Positions 8,441-17,411 of a DNA stretch of 60,338 nt are shown here, piece after piece; position 1 is the first letter of the stretch, and each line of letters opens with the position of its first letter. This DNA is from Caulobacterales bacterium (GTDB lineage Bacteria > Pseudomonadota > Alphaproteobacteria > Caulobacterales > Caulobacteraceae): NCBI GenBank assembly GCA_017302335.1, contig JAFLCT010000003.1, positions 1 to 60,338 on the forward strand, in the 5' to 3' direction. The translations under genes and the position numbers were made by a program. The notes below the pieces were generated by a model, which had not been told where the DNA came from, ran no database searches, and worked only from the letters and a program-made list of their open reading frames with translations.

Positions 8441-8691
8441 CAGCCGAACTCGGCCGGTTCGGCGCCCTTGGCCTGACCGTCGGCGCCGACGACGATCTTT
8501 TCGACGCGCAGTTGGGCGTCCTTCAGCCGGGCCTCGCAATGGGCCTTCAGGGCCGCGCCCTGCTCATACAGGCTGATCGATTCCTCCAGCGGGGCCTGAC
8601 CGGATTCCAGGCGCTGGACGATGCCTTCGAGGCGCGCCAGCGCGTCCTCGAAACTGAGGTCGGCGGGGATGGCTTTGGCGGCGTCGGTCAT
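8440..8691 (-). CDS. xseB: Exodeoxyribonuclease VII small subunit
   Basis: 83 residues. 'LSFEDALARLEGIVQRLESGQAPLEESISLYEQG' (in outline) is the typical coiled-coil of XseB, which caps the XseA nuclease that degrades single-stranded DNA to oligonucleotides. The length is normal for the family. It starts the xseB-csaA-like-ispA-dxs run and overlaps its downstream neighbour by one base. xseA is not in the window. Confidence 0.95.
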   Translation of the reverse strand: MTDAAKAIPADLSFEDALARLEGIVQRLESGQAPLEESISLYEQGAALKAHCEARLKDAQLRVEKIVVGADGQAKGAEPAEFG

Positions 8692-8702
8692 GGCGCGCGA
8701 CC

Positions 8703-9311
8703 CTAGAGGGGCGGCGCGCTCTGTTCAACGCGGCGCGCGTCGCGAATCTCGATCTTCGGCTCCAGCATCTGGCCGACCATGACGCCCTCGCCCGCCGTCG
8801 GCGAACGCGGCGAGGTCAGGATGGCGCGCACCACATCCATGCCCTCGACCACCCGGCCGAAAGCGGCGAAACCGGGGTCCGAGGCGCTCGCGTCCAGCGA
8901 TCCCAGATTGTCGCCGACGATGATGAAGAAGTCGCCGGTGGCGGTGCCCGGCTCGAAGCGGGCCATGGAGATCACGCCATCGACATGACGTAGGCCGGTC
9001 TGGTTGGTCGGTTCATGTACGACGCCCGGCAGGACGCGGTCCGAGGCGCCGCTGGCCCCGCCCTGGATCAGGCCGCCGACAGCGCCCAGGTTCATGGCGC
9101 GATAGAAGCTGGTCCCGTCCAGGCGGTCCTCGTCGACGTACCGCAGGAAATTGGCGACGGTGATCGGCGCACGCGGGTCCAGCTCGATGACGATGATCCC
9201 CGCCGAGGTGTCCAGCATGACGCGGACCGGGACGGGCGTCGCCTCTTGGGCCAACACAGGCCCAGCCGTCAGCACGAGGGCGAAAAAGACAAGCAGCGAA
9301 CGACGGATCAT
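8703..9311 (-). CDS. Exported cyclophilin-type peptidyl-prolyl isomerase
   Basis: 202 residues. An N-terminal signal peptide (MIRRSLLVFFALVLTAG...LAQ) is followed by a cyclophilin domain: 'VANFLRYVDEDRLDGTSFYRAM', 'GVISMARFEPGTATGDFFI' and 'FAAFGRVVEGMDVVRAI'. The Arg of the usual FHR segment appears as 'SFYRAM', and the QFFI segment is 'GDFFI', so activity may be modest. It presumably folds periplasmic proteins. A longer frame to 9590 runs antisense through the next gene and was rejected because the signal peptide marks the start. Confidence 0.9.
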   Translation of the reverse strand: MIRRSLLVFFALVLTAGPVLAQEATPVPVRVMLDTSAGIIVIELDPRAPITVANFLRYVDEDRLDGTSFYRAMNLGAVGGLIQGGASGASDRVLPGVVHEPTNQTGLRHVDGVISMARFEPGTATGDFFIIVGDNLGSLDASASDPGFAAFGRVVEGMDVVRAILTSPRSPTAGEGVMVGQMLEPKIEIRDARRVEQSAPPL

Positions 9312-9331
9312 CGCGGATCTCTGAAAACGGC

Positions 9332-9994
9332 TCAGCGTTTCTCGTAACGTCGCTGGGACCAGTATTTGAAACCCTGGTTCTGAACCAGGCGCCAACCGTC
9401 GGCCTTCAAGCGGCGGCCGACCATGTGATTGAAATAACCGTGGGCCAGCACCAGCACGTCTTGCCCTGAGGCGGCGCGGGCGATCAGAGCCTGGGCCGCC
9501 TGTTCGGCGCGAACCTCGGCCTCGGCTCGGGTCTCTTCCTGATGATGGCGGTCGGACAGGTGCCACCAGCAGCGGGCCACCACGCCCCACCAGCGCGGCG
9601 ACAGCTTGATCCAGTCGGGCAGACGCGGCGGCGGCAGAGGCGCCTCGATGAACAGGGCGTCGACCATGACCTCGCGTCCCGCCGAGACGGCGGCGGCGGT
9701 CTCCACCGCCCTGGGCCGTGACGAGGCGTAAATGGCCCCCGCGCCTGCGGCGGCGTCGACCAGGGCGGCAGGTGGAATCTGACCGGCCCGCAAACCGCCG
9801 ACCTCATACTGGCCCCACCACTCCTGATAACGGGCGGCGCTGATCAGACATTTCCGCGACAGGGCAGGCTCGCCGTGACGCGCCAGGATGACCGCGCCCG
9901 GACGCACGGTCTCCGCAGCCGACGGCGGCGGGGATTCGGTTTCGAAAGCGGCGGCGGAAGCGGTCATGACGCGCGGACGGGGGCCGGAAATCAA
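9332..9994 (-). CDS. Histidine phosphatase family protein
   Basis: 220 residues from a TTG codon with an AAGGA site 8 bases upstream; an ATG at 9967 would give 211 residues. The catalytic RHG motif is 'ILARHGEPAL' (H40), with a later 'VLAHGYFNHMVGRRL' that supplies the second histidine, as in phosphoglycerate-mutase-like phosphatases. The middle holds 'YASSRPRAVETAAAV', also typical. The substrate is unknown. It follows the HDAC-like gene by 12 bp in the same direction and may be co-transcribed. Confidence 0.85.
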   Translation of the reverse strand: MISGPRPRVMTASAAAFETESPPPSAAETVRPGAVILARHGEPALSRKCLISAARYQEWWGQYEVGGLRAGQIPPAALVDAAAGAGAIYASSRPRAVETAAAVSAGREVMVDALFIEAPLPPPRLPDWIKLSPRWWGVVARCWWHLSDRHHQEETRAEAEVRAEQAAQALIARAASGQDVLVLAHGYFNHMVGRRLKADGWRLVQNQGFKYWSQRRYEKR

Positions 9995-10006
9995 GGCGTT
10001 CGTCCT

Positions 10007-10927
10007 TCAGTCCTCCCCCAGAGCCTGAACGTGAGCGGCCGCGGAACGGCCCAATCCTTCAAGGTCGTAGCCGCCCTCAAGCGAGGAGACAACCTTGCCG
10101 CCACAATGGGCGCGCGCGACTTCGAGAACGGCGCGGGTCGCCCAGGCGAAATCCTCGGCCTCCAGGGACTGATGGGCCAGAGGATCGCGGCGGTGCGCGT
10201 CGAAACCGGCTGAGATCAGGACCAGGTCCGGCCGAAAGGCGTCGAGCGCCGGCATCAGGCCGCCCGAGAAGGCGGCGCGCCAGTCCTGCCGGGACGCGTG
10301 GGGCGCAACGGTGCGATTGACGATGTTGCCGACGCCGGTTTCGGATTCCAGACCCGTCCCTGGATACAGCGGCGCCTGGTGGATGGAGCCGAGGAACAGG
10401 CGGTCATCCGATTCGAAGGCCGCCTGGGTTCCGTTGCCGTGATGCACGTCGAAATCGATGACGGCGACCCGGCCCAGACCTTCCGCCTGGGCTACGCAGG
10501 CGGCGACGGCGACGTTTGAAAAGACGCAGAAGCCCATCGACCGTCCCGGCTCCGCATGGTGACCGGGCGGGCGCACGGCGGCGAAGGCGCGGGCGGTCTC
10601 GTCCGCCGCCACGGCGCGGACGGCGTCGATCACCGCTCCGGCAGCCAGACGGGCGGCGCGCAGACTGCCGGAAGACAGGACGGTGTCGGCGTCCAGCCGG
10701 ACCACGCCCGAGGCGGGTGCGGCGTCCAGCACCGCCTGGACATGAACGGCCGGATGCAGCCGGGCCAGATCTTCGAGCGACGCCTCGGTCGCGGCCCGGC
10801 TGTCGGCGGCCAGACCGGCGTCCTCCAACGCCTGAAGCACGGCCGACAGGCGTTCAGGGCGTTCGGGGTGACCCAGGCCGGTGTCGTGCGCCAACATATC
10901 GGGATGGGTGAACAGGGTCGCGGACAT
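10007..10927 (-). CDS. HDAC-like (class II histone deacetylase/acetoin utilisation) family protein
   Basis: 306 residues from the ATG at 10927. The zinc-amidohydrolase signature is complete: 'RPPGHHAEP' (HH 123-124), 'VIDFDVHHGNGTQ' (D160, H162 region) and 'LISAGFDAH' (D243). Bacterial members deacylate acetylated amines or polyamines; the natural substrate here is not evident. It heads a minus-strand run with the phosphatase, cyclophilin and xseB genes, an arrangement common in alphaproteobacteria. Confidence 0.9.
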   Translation of the reverse strand: MSATLFTHPDMLAHDTGLGHPERPERLSAVLQALEDAGLAADSRAATEASLEDLARLHPAVHVQAVLDAAPASGVVRLDADTVLSSGSLRAARLAAGAVIDAVRAVAADETARAFAAVRPPGHHAEPGRSMGFCVFSNVAVAACVAQAEGLGRVAVIDFDVHHGNGTQAAFESDDRLFLGSIHQAPLYPGTGLESETGVGNIVNRTVAPHASRQDWRAAFSGGLMPALDAFRPDLVLISAGFDAHRRDPLAHQSLEAEDFAWATRAVLEVARAHCGGKVVSSLEGGYDLEGLGRSAAAHVQALGED

Positions 10928-10994
10928 CAGGGCGATGATAGGCAGGACCCGCCGTCCTGTCGCCGCCGTTGACCAAACCGTGTATGCGGCGGCC

Positions 10995-11522
10995 ATGACC
11001 GAAACCTTGATCCGCCGCGCCCGTCCAGAGGACGCCCTGGCCCTGACCGAAGTGGGACGGCGCACGTTTGTCGAAACCTTCGTCGAGGGCTTCGCCATCC
11101 CCTACCCCGAAGCGGACCTGCGGGCCTTTTTCGCCAAGAGTTTCGATATCGAGACCACCCGGACACGCCTGGGTGATCCGACCGAGGCCTGGTGGGTGGG
11201 CGAACGCGACGGCCAGATCGTCGCCTTCGCCAACGCCGGCCCGAACGGCCTGCCCCACCCCGAGGCGAAACCCAGCCACGCCGAGTTGCGGCGGCTGTAT
11301 GTGTCCAAGGCCGCCCAGGGTCTGGGTTTCGGCACGCGGCTGTTCGATATCGCCCTAGACTGGATGCAGACGAACGGCGACGGGCCGTTGTGGATCGGCG
11401 TCTGGAGCGGCAATCTGAAGGCGCAGAGACTGTATGCCGCCTACGGCTTCGAAAAGGCGGGCGAATACCAATATCCGGTCGGCGACTGGCTGGACGACGA
11501 GTTCATCTTGCGCCGGAGTTGA
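10995..11522 (+). CDS. GNAT family N-acetyltransferase
   Basis: 175 residues. 'IRRARPEDALALTEV' opens the fold, 'ELRRLYVSKAAQGLGFGTRLFDIAL' holds the acetyl-CoA loop (Q/GxGxG/A type) and 'IGVWSGNLKAQRLYAAYGFEKAGEY' is the C-terminal motif B. A 'FVETFVEGF' segment near the start resembles spermidine/spermine acetyltransferase-like PaiA proteins, but the substrate is not clear. It is divergent from the HDAC-like gene with 67 bp between starts. Confidence 0.88.
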   Translation: MTETLIRRARPEDALALTEVGRRTFVETFVEGFAIPYPEADLRAFFAKSFDIETTRTRLGDPTEAWWVGERDGQIVAFANAGPNGLPHPEAKPSHAELRRLYVSKAAQGLGFGTRLFDIALDWMQTNGDGPLWIGVWSGNLKAQRLYAAYGFEKAGEYQYPVGDWLDDEFILRRS

Positions 11523-11542
11523 GGCGGGTAGAATCTGGTCCC

Positions 11543-12721
11543 ATGCTGATCCCCTTCTTCACCACTCTGCGCGACCACCGGGTGCCCGTGTCGATGAAGG
11601 AGTGGCTGCATCTGATGGAGGCGATGGACCGCGACGTGGCCGGGGGCCGGGTCGAGGACTTCTACCACCTGTCGCGGGCGGTCCTGGTCAAGGACGAGAA
11701 ACACTACGACCGGTTCGATCAGGCCTTCGCCAAGGCGTTCAAGGGCGTCGAGAGCGTCGGACCGGGCGACGAGATTTCGGCGGCGATCCCGGATGACTGG
11801 CTGCGGCTGCTGAACGAGAAATTCCTGACCGACGAGGAGAAGGCGCAGATCGAAGCGTTGGGCGGGTTCGACAAGCTGATGGAGACCCTGCGCCAGAGGC
11901 TGGAAGAGCAGGAAGGGCGTCACGAAGGCGGCAACCGCTGGATCGGCACGGGCGGGACCAGCCCCTTCGGTCATGGCGGCTACAACCCTGAGGGCGTACG
12001 CATCGGCGGCCCGGGTCGACACGGCCGCGCCGTCAAGGTCTGGGAAAAGCGCGAATACCGCAATCTGGACGACACGGTCGAGCTGGGCACGCGCAACATC
12101 AAGGTGGCTCTGCGCCGTTTGCGCCGCTTCGCCCGCGAGGGGGCGGCCGAAGAGCTGGACATGGACGGCACTATCGACGGCACGGCGCGTCAGGGCTGGC
12201 TGGACATCCGTATGCGGCCCGAGCGGCGAAACACGATCAAGGTGCTGATGTTCCTCGACATCGGCGGGTCGATGGACGCCCATGTAAAGCTCTGCGAGGA
12301 GCTGTTTTCGGCGGCGCGGACCGAGTTCAAGAACCTGGAGTTCTTCTACTTCCACAACTGCCTCTACGAGGGGGTGTGGAAGGACAACCGGCGACGGCAC
12401 GCGGAGCGGATCCCGACTTGGGACCTGATCCACAAATACCCCGGCGACTGGCGCGCGGTCTTCGTCGGCGACGCCTCGATGAGTCCCTATGAGGTCACCA
12501 TGCCGGGCGGCTCGGTCGAGCACTGGAACGAAGAGGCCGGGGCCGTCTGGATGCGCCGCGCGCGCGAACAGTGGTCCAAGTCAGCGTGGCTGAACCCGGT
12601 GGCCGAGCGGTACTGGGGCTATACGCCATCGACGGGGATGCTGCGCGAACTGATGGATGAGCGGATGTTCCCCCTGACGCTGGATGGGCTGGACCAGGCG
12701 ATGCGCGCCTTAACGCGGTGA
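11543..12721 (+). CDS. CoxE-type VWA domain protein
   Basis: 392 residues from the ATG at 11543, 20 bases after the GNAT stop. The N-terminal half is helical and charged. The C-terminal half is a von Willebrand A domain whose metal site reads DIGGS (239-243) instead of DxSxS, followed by 'FFYFHNCLYEGVW' and 'VFVGDASMSPYE'. CoxE-like proteins normally work with a MoxR AAA+ ATPase to insert metals or remodel enzymes. No MoxR gene lies next to it here. Confidence 0.85.
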   Translation: MLIPFFTTLRDHRVPVSMKEWLHLMEAMDRDVAGGRVEDFYHLSRAVLVKDEKHYDRFDQAFAKAFKGVESVGPGDEISAAIPDDWLRLLNEKFLTDEEKAQIEALGGFDKLMETLRQRLEEQEGRHEGGNRWIGTGGTSPFGHGGYNPEGVRIGGPGRHGRAVKVWEKREYRNLDDTVELGTRNIKVALRRLRRFAREGAAEELDMDGTIDGTARQGWLDIRMRPERRNTIKVLMFLDIGGSMDAHVKLCEELFSAARTEFKNLEFFYFHNCLYEGVWKDNRRRHAERIPTWDLIHKYPGDWRAVFVGDASMSPYEVTMPGGSVEHWNEEAGAVWMRRAREQWSKSAWLNPVAERYWGYTPSTGMLRELMDERMFPLTLDGLDQAMRALTR

Positions 12722-12761
12722 GATGTGTTAGGCTGGCCGCGAATTCGAGAGGGACGCCGTC

Positions 12762-13256
12762 ATGTCGATGACCGCCTTGATCGCCGCCGTGATGATGTTG
12801 CAGTCCGCGCCTGGCGTCGTGATATGGGATCAGCCCCCGCCGTCGGCCGCGCCCGAGGCGCCAAGCGCGCCCCTTCCTGAGCTGCCGGACTGGGCCAAGG
12901 CCGATCCCTTCGCCTGGGAACGGGCGCAATGCAGTCCCCTGGTGCGCGGAACCGAGGATATGGGCGCTTGCCAGACGCGGGTTCGCGGCGACCTGTACGC
13001 CGTTCTGGGCGACAACCTGCCGGACGGTTTGAGACCGGCGGCGCAATTGACGGACTGCGGGCCGCAGCCGGACGGGAACTACGCCCTGGCCTGTAACGCT
13101 CCGCGCCGCGAACCAGCCATCCCGCAAGCTTCCGAACAGGACTGTCGCACGCGGCCGCAACGCCAAGGGCAGGGCGTGGCCTGGACCCAGGACTGTCGTC
13201 CGCTGAATTCGAGCGACCAGGAAGGGCTGCGCCTCAAGATCGGCGGGCGAGACTGA
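12762..13256 (+). CDS. Small exported Cys-containing protein of unknown function
   Basis: 164 residues with a GAGAGGGACG ribosome region. A hydrophobic start (MSMTALIAAVMMLQSAPG) suggests export, followed by a Pro/Ala-rich stretch (about 24-42) and a domain with six cysteines (AQCSP, GACQTR, LTDCGP, LACNAP, EQDCRT, TQDCRP), an even number that would suit disulfides in the periplasm. I recognise no family. It is convergent with the next gene, 13 bp apart. Confidence 0.65.
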   Translation: MSMTALIAAVMMLQSAPGVVIWDQPPPSAAPEAPSAPLPELPDWAKADPFAWERAQCSPLVRGTEDMGACQTRVRGDLYAVLGDNLPDGLRPAAQLTDCGPQPDGNYALACNAPRREPAIPQASEQDCRTRPQRQGQGVAWTQDCRPLNSSDQEGLRLKIGGRD

Positions 13257-13269
13257 GGTCCATCACGCC

Positions 13270-14226
13270 TCAGGCGCCGATGACACAGGCCATGCGGGCC
13301 TGATCCAGCAGCGGTTTCAGGCTGACGTGATCCGCATAGAATTTGCGCCAGATCGGGTCGCAAGCCTCCAGCAGCATGGCTTCGCCGGCGCCATAGGGAT
13401 AGACGGCGATCCGGCCCCGAGCGGCCAGATCCGGCGACTTCAACTGCTGGAGCATCGAAAGTCGACGGGTCGCCGCCGCCGCCCGCACCCCCGGATCGGG
13501 CGACAGGGCCGCGGCCTCGATCTCGGACCAGCGAGCCACGCCTTCCTGCCAGAGCTGGAATTCGAAATATCGCCAATCGCGTTCATCGACCGTCGCAGCC
13601 AGGCGTTTGCGCGCCTGCATATAGACTTCGAATGCACCCGCGAAAGCCGGGCCGCCGCGCGCCTCCACCGCCGCGGCCAGGGCCAGGGAGGCCAGGGCGA
13701 AGGCCGCCACGACATCCTTGCGGTCATAGGGGAAAGGATAGTTGAGCATCCACACCCCGGTCTGGTCGTCTCCGCTCAGATCCAGGGCCTCGACCCGCTC
13801 GTAATAGCCGGGACGGCTGGTCTGCCACTGGTGGAAATGCTCATGCAGGACGGTGGCCTGCCATTCCGGCAAGGTCAGGCCCGTGGCTTCGGGCAAGCCG
13901 ATCACCACCGTGGGTCGACCGTCCACGGCCGGAAAGGCGGCGCGCAGGCCAACCGCGAAGGTGCGCGGGCGCGATGCCGTGGCGCAGCCCGTCGCCGGAT
14001 CGTCTTGTCCGGGCGTGAACGTCGCCGCCGGACCGGAGTGGCAGAACAGGGTCTCGGTCTCCGGCTGGACGATCAGGACGCCGAAGGGGGCGTTCTCCCA
14101 ATCCTGCCAAAGCTCGCGAGCGGGACCTGAAACAACGGCGCGGGCCGCGGCCACGGCGGCCGGAAGAGAGGGGTCGATCATCGGGGTCGTTGTAACGACC
14201 TGCATCAGAGCAGCGGCGATCAGCAC
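13270..14226 (-). CDS. Putative exported gluzincin-like metallopeptidase, family not recognised
   Basis: 318 residues if it starts at the GTG at 14226, which has GGAGGG 9 bases upstream and begins a short hydrophobic leader; the longer frame to 14376 has no leader. It contains HEHFH (128-132), an HExxH zinc motif, and about 100 residues later 'QEGVARWSE' with E228, the spacing and shape of the third zinc ligand of gluzincin peptidases. The catalytic Glu is E129. The rest is helical and matches nothing I know. Peptidase activity is inference. Confidence 0.65.
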   Translation of the reverse strand: MLIAAALMQVVTTTPMIDPSLPAAVAAARAVVSGPARELWQDWENAPFGVLIVQPETETLFCHSGPAATFTPGQDDPATGCATASRPRTFAVGLRAAFPAVDGRPTVVIGLPEATGLTLPEWQATVLHEHFHQWQTSRPGYYERVEALDLSGDDQTGVWMLNYPFPYDRKDVVAAFALASLALAAAVEARGGPAFAGAFEVYMQARKRLAATVDERDWRYFEFQLWQEGVARWSEIEAAALSPDPGVRAAAATRRLSMLQQLKSPDLAARGRIAVYPYGAGEAMLLEACDPIWRKFYADHVSLKPLLDQARMACVIGA

Positions 14227-14425
14227 GGACCCTGTCCCTCCTCGGATCAGATCAAACGCGGTCGAAGGCTGAAGCGGCCCTGGGGCCGAATTGGGGCGCT
14301 GGGCCGACGGCCGGATCGGCCGCGAGCTTGAGCATCGCCCCCATCGCAACACGCAATAGGAGAACAAGCTGCGCAATACCGCAGTCTTGGGTTAGGCTGG
14401 CCGTTCGGCAATCGGGAAGACACGC

Positions 14426-15133
14426 ATGATCTGGTGGTGGTGGATACTACCGGCCGTCGTCGGCGGCCTGGGACTGATCCTGGTTTTGTCCAGTTTGGGC
14501 GGGCTGTTCCGAGGCCGGTTCTTCAGCGGCTTGCTGGGCGCGACCGCCGGCGGGGCGGCCCTGTTCGCGGCGTCCGTCGCGGCCATGGCCGGACTGAACA
14601 TCCAGACTTACGGACGGCTGACCTATGAGCGGCCGGTGGCGACCCTGCAACTGAAACAACTAGGTCCGCAGTATTTCGAGGCCACGGTGACCCAACCCGC
14701 CATGGGGGAAAATCACCCCGCGACCAGCACCGTCTATCCGTTGCACGGCGACGAGTGGCGGGTCGAGGCCCAGGTGCTGAAATGGAAACCGTGGGCCAAT
14801 GTGCTGGGACTGGACAGCCAGTACCGGCTGGACCGACTGTCAGGCCGCTATCAGTCGATCGAGCAAGAGATCAACGGCGTGCGCAGCGTACACTCGCTGA
14901 GACCCGTCGAAGACGTCGGTCCCCTGCCGTGGCGTATCGACGTGTGGGACACGGCCCGCAAATATCGCAAATGGGTCGATCCCGTGGACACCCTTTACGG
15001 CGGCGCCGCCTATATGCCGATGGCCGAGGGCGCACGCTATGAGGTCTGGCTGACCCAGTCGGGCCTGATCGCCCGACCCGCAAATGCTCAGGCGCGCGAG
15101 GCTTCCGCGGGAGGCTGGACCGAGGTCCGTTGA
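14426..15133 (+). CDS. Conserved membrane-anchored protein of unknown function
   Basis: 235 residues. Two N-terminal membrane segments (about 3-25 and 33-56, 'MIWWWWILPAVVGGLGLILV' and 'GLLGATAGGAALFAASVAAM') are followed by a soluble domain with 'YERPVATLQLKQLGPQYFEATV' and 'YPLHGDEWRVEAQVLKWKPW'. Homologues in other proteobacteria are often listed as multidrug efflux-related, but I see no transporter features. It ends 23 bp from the convergent flhA stop. Confidence 0.7.
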   Translation: MIWWWWILPAVVGGLGLILVLSSLGGLFRGRFFSGLLGATAGGAALFAASVAAMAGLNIQTYGRLTYERPVATLQLKQLGPQYFEATVTQPAMGENHPATSTVYPLHGDEWRVEAQVLKWKPWANVLGLDSQYRLDRLSGRYQSIEQEINGVRSVHSLRPVEDVGPLPWRIDVWDTARKYRKWVDPVDTLYGGAAYMPMAEGARYEVWLTQSGLIARPANAQAREASAGGWTEVR

Positions 15134-15155
15134 ACTCCTCCCAGCGAAAGATGGG

Positions 15156-17264
15156 TTAGACGCTGCCGATCGTTCTCAGCCGGGCCTTGGGGTGGATCTC
15201 GTTCTGGCTCATGACCACGGTCTGGCCGCGGAAACGCTCGATGATCGAACGGACATAGGGCCGGATCGCCGGGCCGGTCAGAAGCACGGCCGTCTCGCCC
15301 GCCATGGCGGCGCGCTCGAACACGTCACGAACGCTGCGAATGAAGTCCTGAAGCCGCGACGGCGCCATGGCCAGTTGCTTCTCGTCGCCCTGCCCGACCA
15401 GGCTCTCGGCGAAGGCGGCCTCCCACTCCGGCGACAGGGTGACGATCGGCAAGGCGCCGTCGTCGCCCTTATGCTGCCAGCAGAGCTGGCGGGCCAGGCG
15501 GCCGCGCACGTGTTCGACCAGACCCGTGACGCTGGTGGTGTGCGGCGCCGCCTCGGCCAGTCCTTCCAGGATGGCGCCCAGGTCGCGGATCGACACCTTT
15601 TCGCGCAGCAAGGACTGGAGCACCCGTTGCAGGGTCGTGGTGGTGACGACCGCCGGGATCAACTCCTCGACCAGCTTCTTCTCTTCCGCCCCGACCTCTT
15701 TCAGCAGCTTGGAGACCTCGGCGTAGGAGAGCAGGTCAGCCATGTTCTCCTTGAGGATTTCGGTCAGGTGGGTGGTCAGCACCGTCGACGGATCGACGAT
15801 GGTGTAGCCGCGGAAGGTGGCCTCTTCGCGTAAGGATTCGTCGATCCAGGTGGCGGGCAGGCCGAAAGCCGGTTCGCGGGTGTGCTCGCCGGGCAATTCG
15901 ACCTGGCGACCGGCGGGGTCCATGGCCATGAGCTGGCCCAGGCGCACCTCGCCTTGCCCGGCCTCCATCTCCTTGATGCGGATGGCGTAGCCCTGGGTCG
16001 GCAGGCGCATATTGTCCAGGATGCGCACCGACGGCATGACGAAGCCGTACTCCTGGGCCAGCGAGCGGCGCAGGGCGCGGACCTGATCGGTCAGACGGCG
16101 CCCCTCCAGGTCGTTGATCAATGACAGCAAGGAGTAGCCCAGCTCGATCTTGACCTCGTCGATGGTCAGGGCGGTGCCGATGGGTTCCTCGACATCCTCT
16201 TTGGGCTTGGCGGCGGCGGCGGCCTCGGCCTCGGTCGGTCCTTGCGGCTTCAACCGATTGCGTCCCAGGCGCCAGGCCATGAATCCCGTGCCGATGGCCA
16301 GCGCCGCGAACGGGACCAGGGGCATTCCGGGGATCAGGCCGATCAGGCCCGCCGCGCCCGACACCACGCCCAGGCTGACGGGATTGGTGGCCAACTGATT
16401 GACCAGCGCCTTGTCGGCCGTGCCCTCGACGCCCGCCTTGGACACCAGGAAGCCGGCCGCGATCGAGATGATGATGGCCGGGACCTGGGTCACCAGGCCG
16501 TCGCCGATGGTCAGTTGCACATAGGAGTTGGCCGCATCGCCAAACGGCATCTGGTGCTGGACCACCCCGATCAATATGCCGCCCACGGCGTTGATGAAGG
16601 TGATGATCAACCCGGCCACGGCGTCGCCGCGCACGAATTTCGAGGCGCCGTCCATGGCCCCGAAGAAGGTCGATTCCTGCTCCAGCTCCTTGCGGCGGCG
16701 CTTGGCCTCGTCCTCGGTGATCAAACCGGCCGACAGATCGGCGTCGATCGCCATCTGCTTGCCCGGCATGGAATCCAGGGTGAAGCGGGCCGAAACCTCG
16801 GCGATACGGGTCGAACCCTTGGTGATGACCACGAAATTCACCACCAGGATGATGGCGAAGATGATGATGCCGATGATGAAGCTGCCGCCCATCATCAGAC
16901 TGCCGAAGGCCTTGATCACCTGGCCGGCCGATTCCGGCCCTTCGTGCCCGTGCGACAGGATCAACCGCGTCGAAGCCAGGTTGAGGCCCAGGCGGAACAG
17001 GGTCGAGACCAACAGAACCGTGGGGAAGATGGCGAAGTCCAGCGGCTTCTTCATCATCACGGCGGTCATCAGGATCAACACCGACGAAACCAGCGAGATC
17101 GCCAGCAGCAAATCCAGCAAGAATTTCGGCACCGGCAGGATCAGCAACAGGACGACGCCGATCACGCCGATGGCCATGCCGACCTCGCCGCGCGCCAGCC
17201 AACCCAGCATATCGCGCCCGGTCGGACGGGCCAGGCCGTCCTTCATGATCACTGCGTCGGTCAT
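15156..17264 (-). CDS. flhA: Flagellar export gate protein FlhA
   Basis: 702 residues; the ATG at 17264 has a strong GGGGGAGG site, so an 87-base upstream extension is dropped. FlhA forms the nonameric export gate of the flagellar type III system in the inner membrane. The N-terminal half carries about eight membrane segments, with the conserved 'FPTVLLVSTLFRLGLNLASTR' FHIPEP-like region and 'RIAEVSARFTLDSMPGKQMAIDADL' (in outline). The C-terminal half is the cytoplasmic ring domain for export substrates. It follows the beta-lactamase and flbD genes. The ribosome site lies in the arm of an intergenic repeat. Confidence 0.96.
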   Translation of the reverse strand: MTDAVIMKDGLARPTGRDMLGWLARGEVGMAIGVIGVVLLLILPVPKFLLDLLLAISLVSSVLILMTAVMMKKPLDFAIFPTVLLVSTLFRLGLNLASTRLILSHGHEGPESAGQVIKAFGSLMMGGSFIIGIIIFAIILVVNFVVITKGSTRIAEVSARFTLDSMPGKQMAIDADLSAGLITEDEAKRRRKELEQESTFFGAMDGASKFVRGDAVAGLIITFINAVGGILIGVVQHQMPFGDAANSYVQLTIGDGLVTQVPAIIISIAAGFLVSKAGVEGTADKALVNQLATNPVSLGVVSGAAGLIGLIPGMPLVPFAALAIGTGFMAWRLGRNRLKPQGPTEAEAAAAAKPKEDVEEPIGTALTIDEVKIELGYSLLSLINDLEGRRLTDQVRALRRSLAQEYGFVMPSVRILDNMRLPTQGYAIRIKEMEAGQGEVRLGQLMAMDPAGRQVELPGEHTREPAFGLPATWIDESLREEATFRGYTIVDPSTVLTTHLTEILKENMADLLSYAEVSKLLKEVGAEEKKLVEELIPAVVTTTTLQRVLQSLLREKVSIRDLGAILEGLAEAAPHTTSVTGLVEHVRGRLARQLCWQHKGDDGALPIVTLSPEWEAAFAESLVGQGDEKQLAMAPSRLQDFIRSVRDVFERAAMAGETAVLLTGPAIRPYVRSIIERFRGQTVVMSQNEIHPKARLRTIGSV

Positions 17265-17269
17265 GGATG

Positions 17270-17388
17270 CCTCCCCCACCGAGGGAGAGGAGCCGCGAAG
17301 CGGTGGAGAGAGCTGGTCCCAGGCGCTTGCGCCCGCTCCAACTGCCTCCACCCTGCCTCGCAGGGTCCCCCTACCCCGATGTGGGAGG
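17270..17388. repeat. Interspersed palindromic repeat between bla and flhA
   Basis: Ends CCTCCCCCAC (17270-17279) and GTGGGAGG (17381-17388) are imperfect inverted copies, and a perfect inner hairpin ACCCTGC / GCAGGGT occupies 17350-17366. The left arm supplies the flhA ribosome site. The element fills almost the whole gap and looks like a family of intergenic elements in Caulobacterales. Confidence 0.6.
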
Positions 17389-17411
17389 ATTTGGACGCCG
17401 ATTCCGAGCGG

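Noticed and set aside
8703..9590. An N-terminal extension of the cyclophilin to 9590
   Set aside because: The extension is Arg/Pro/Gly-rich antisense of the phosphatase gene; the signal peptide at 9311 marks the start.
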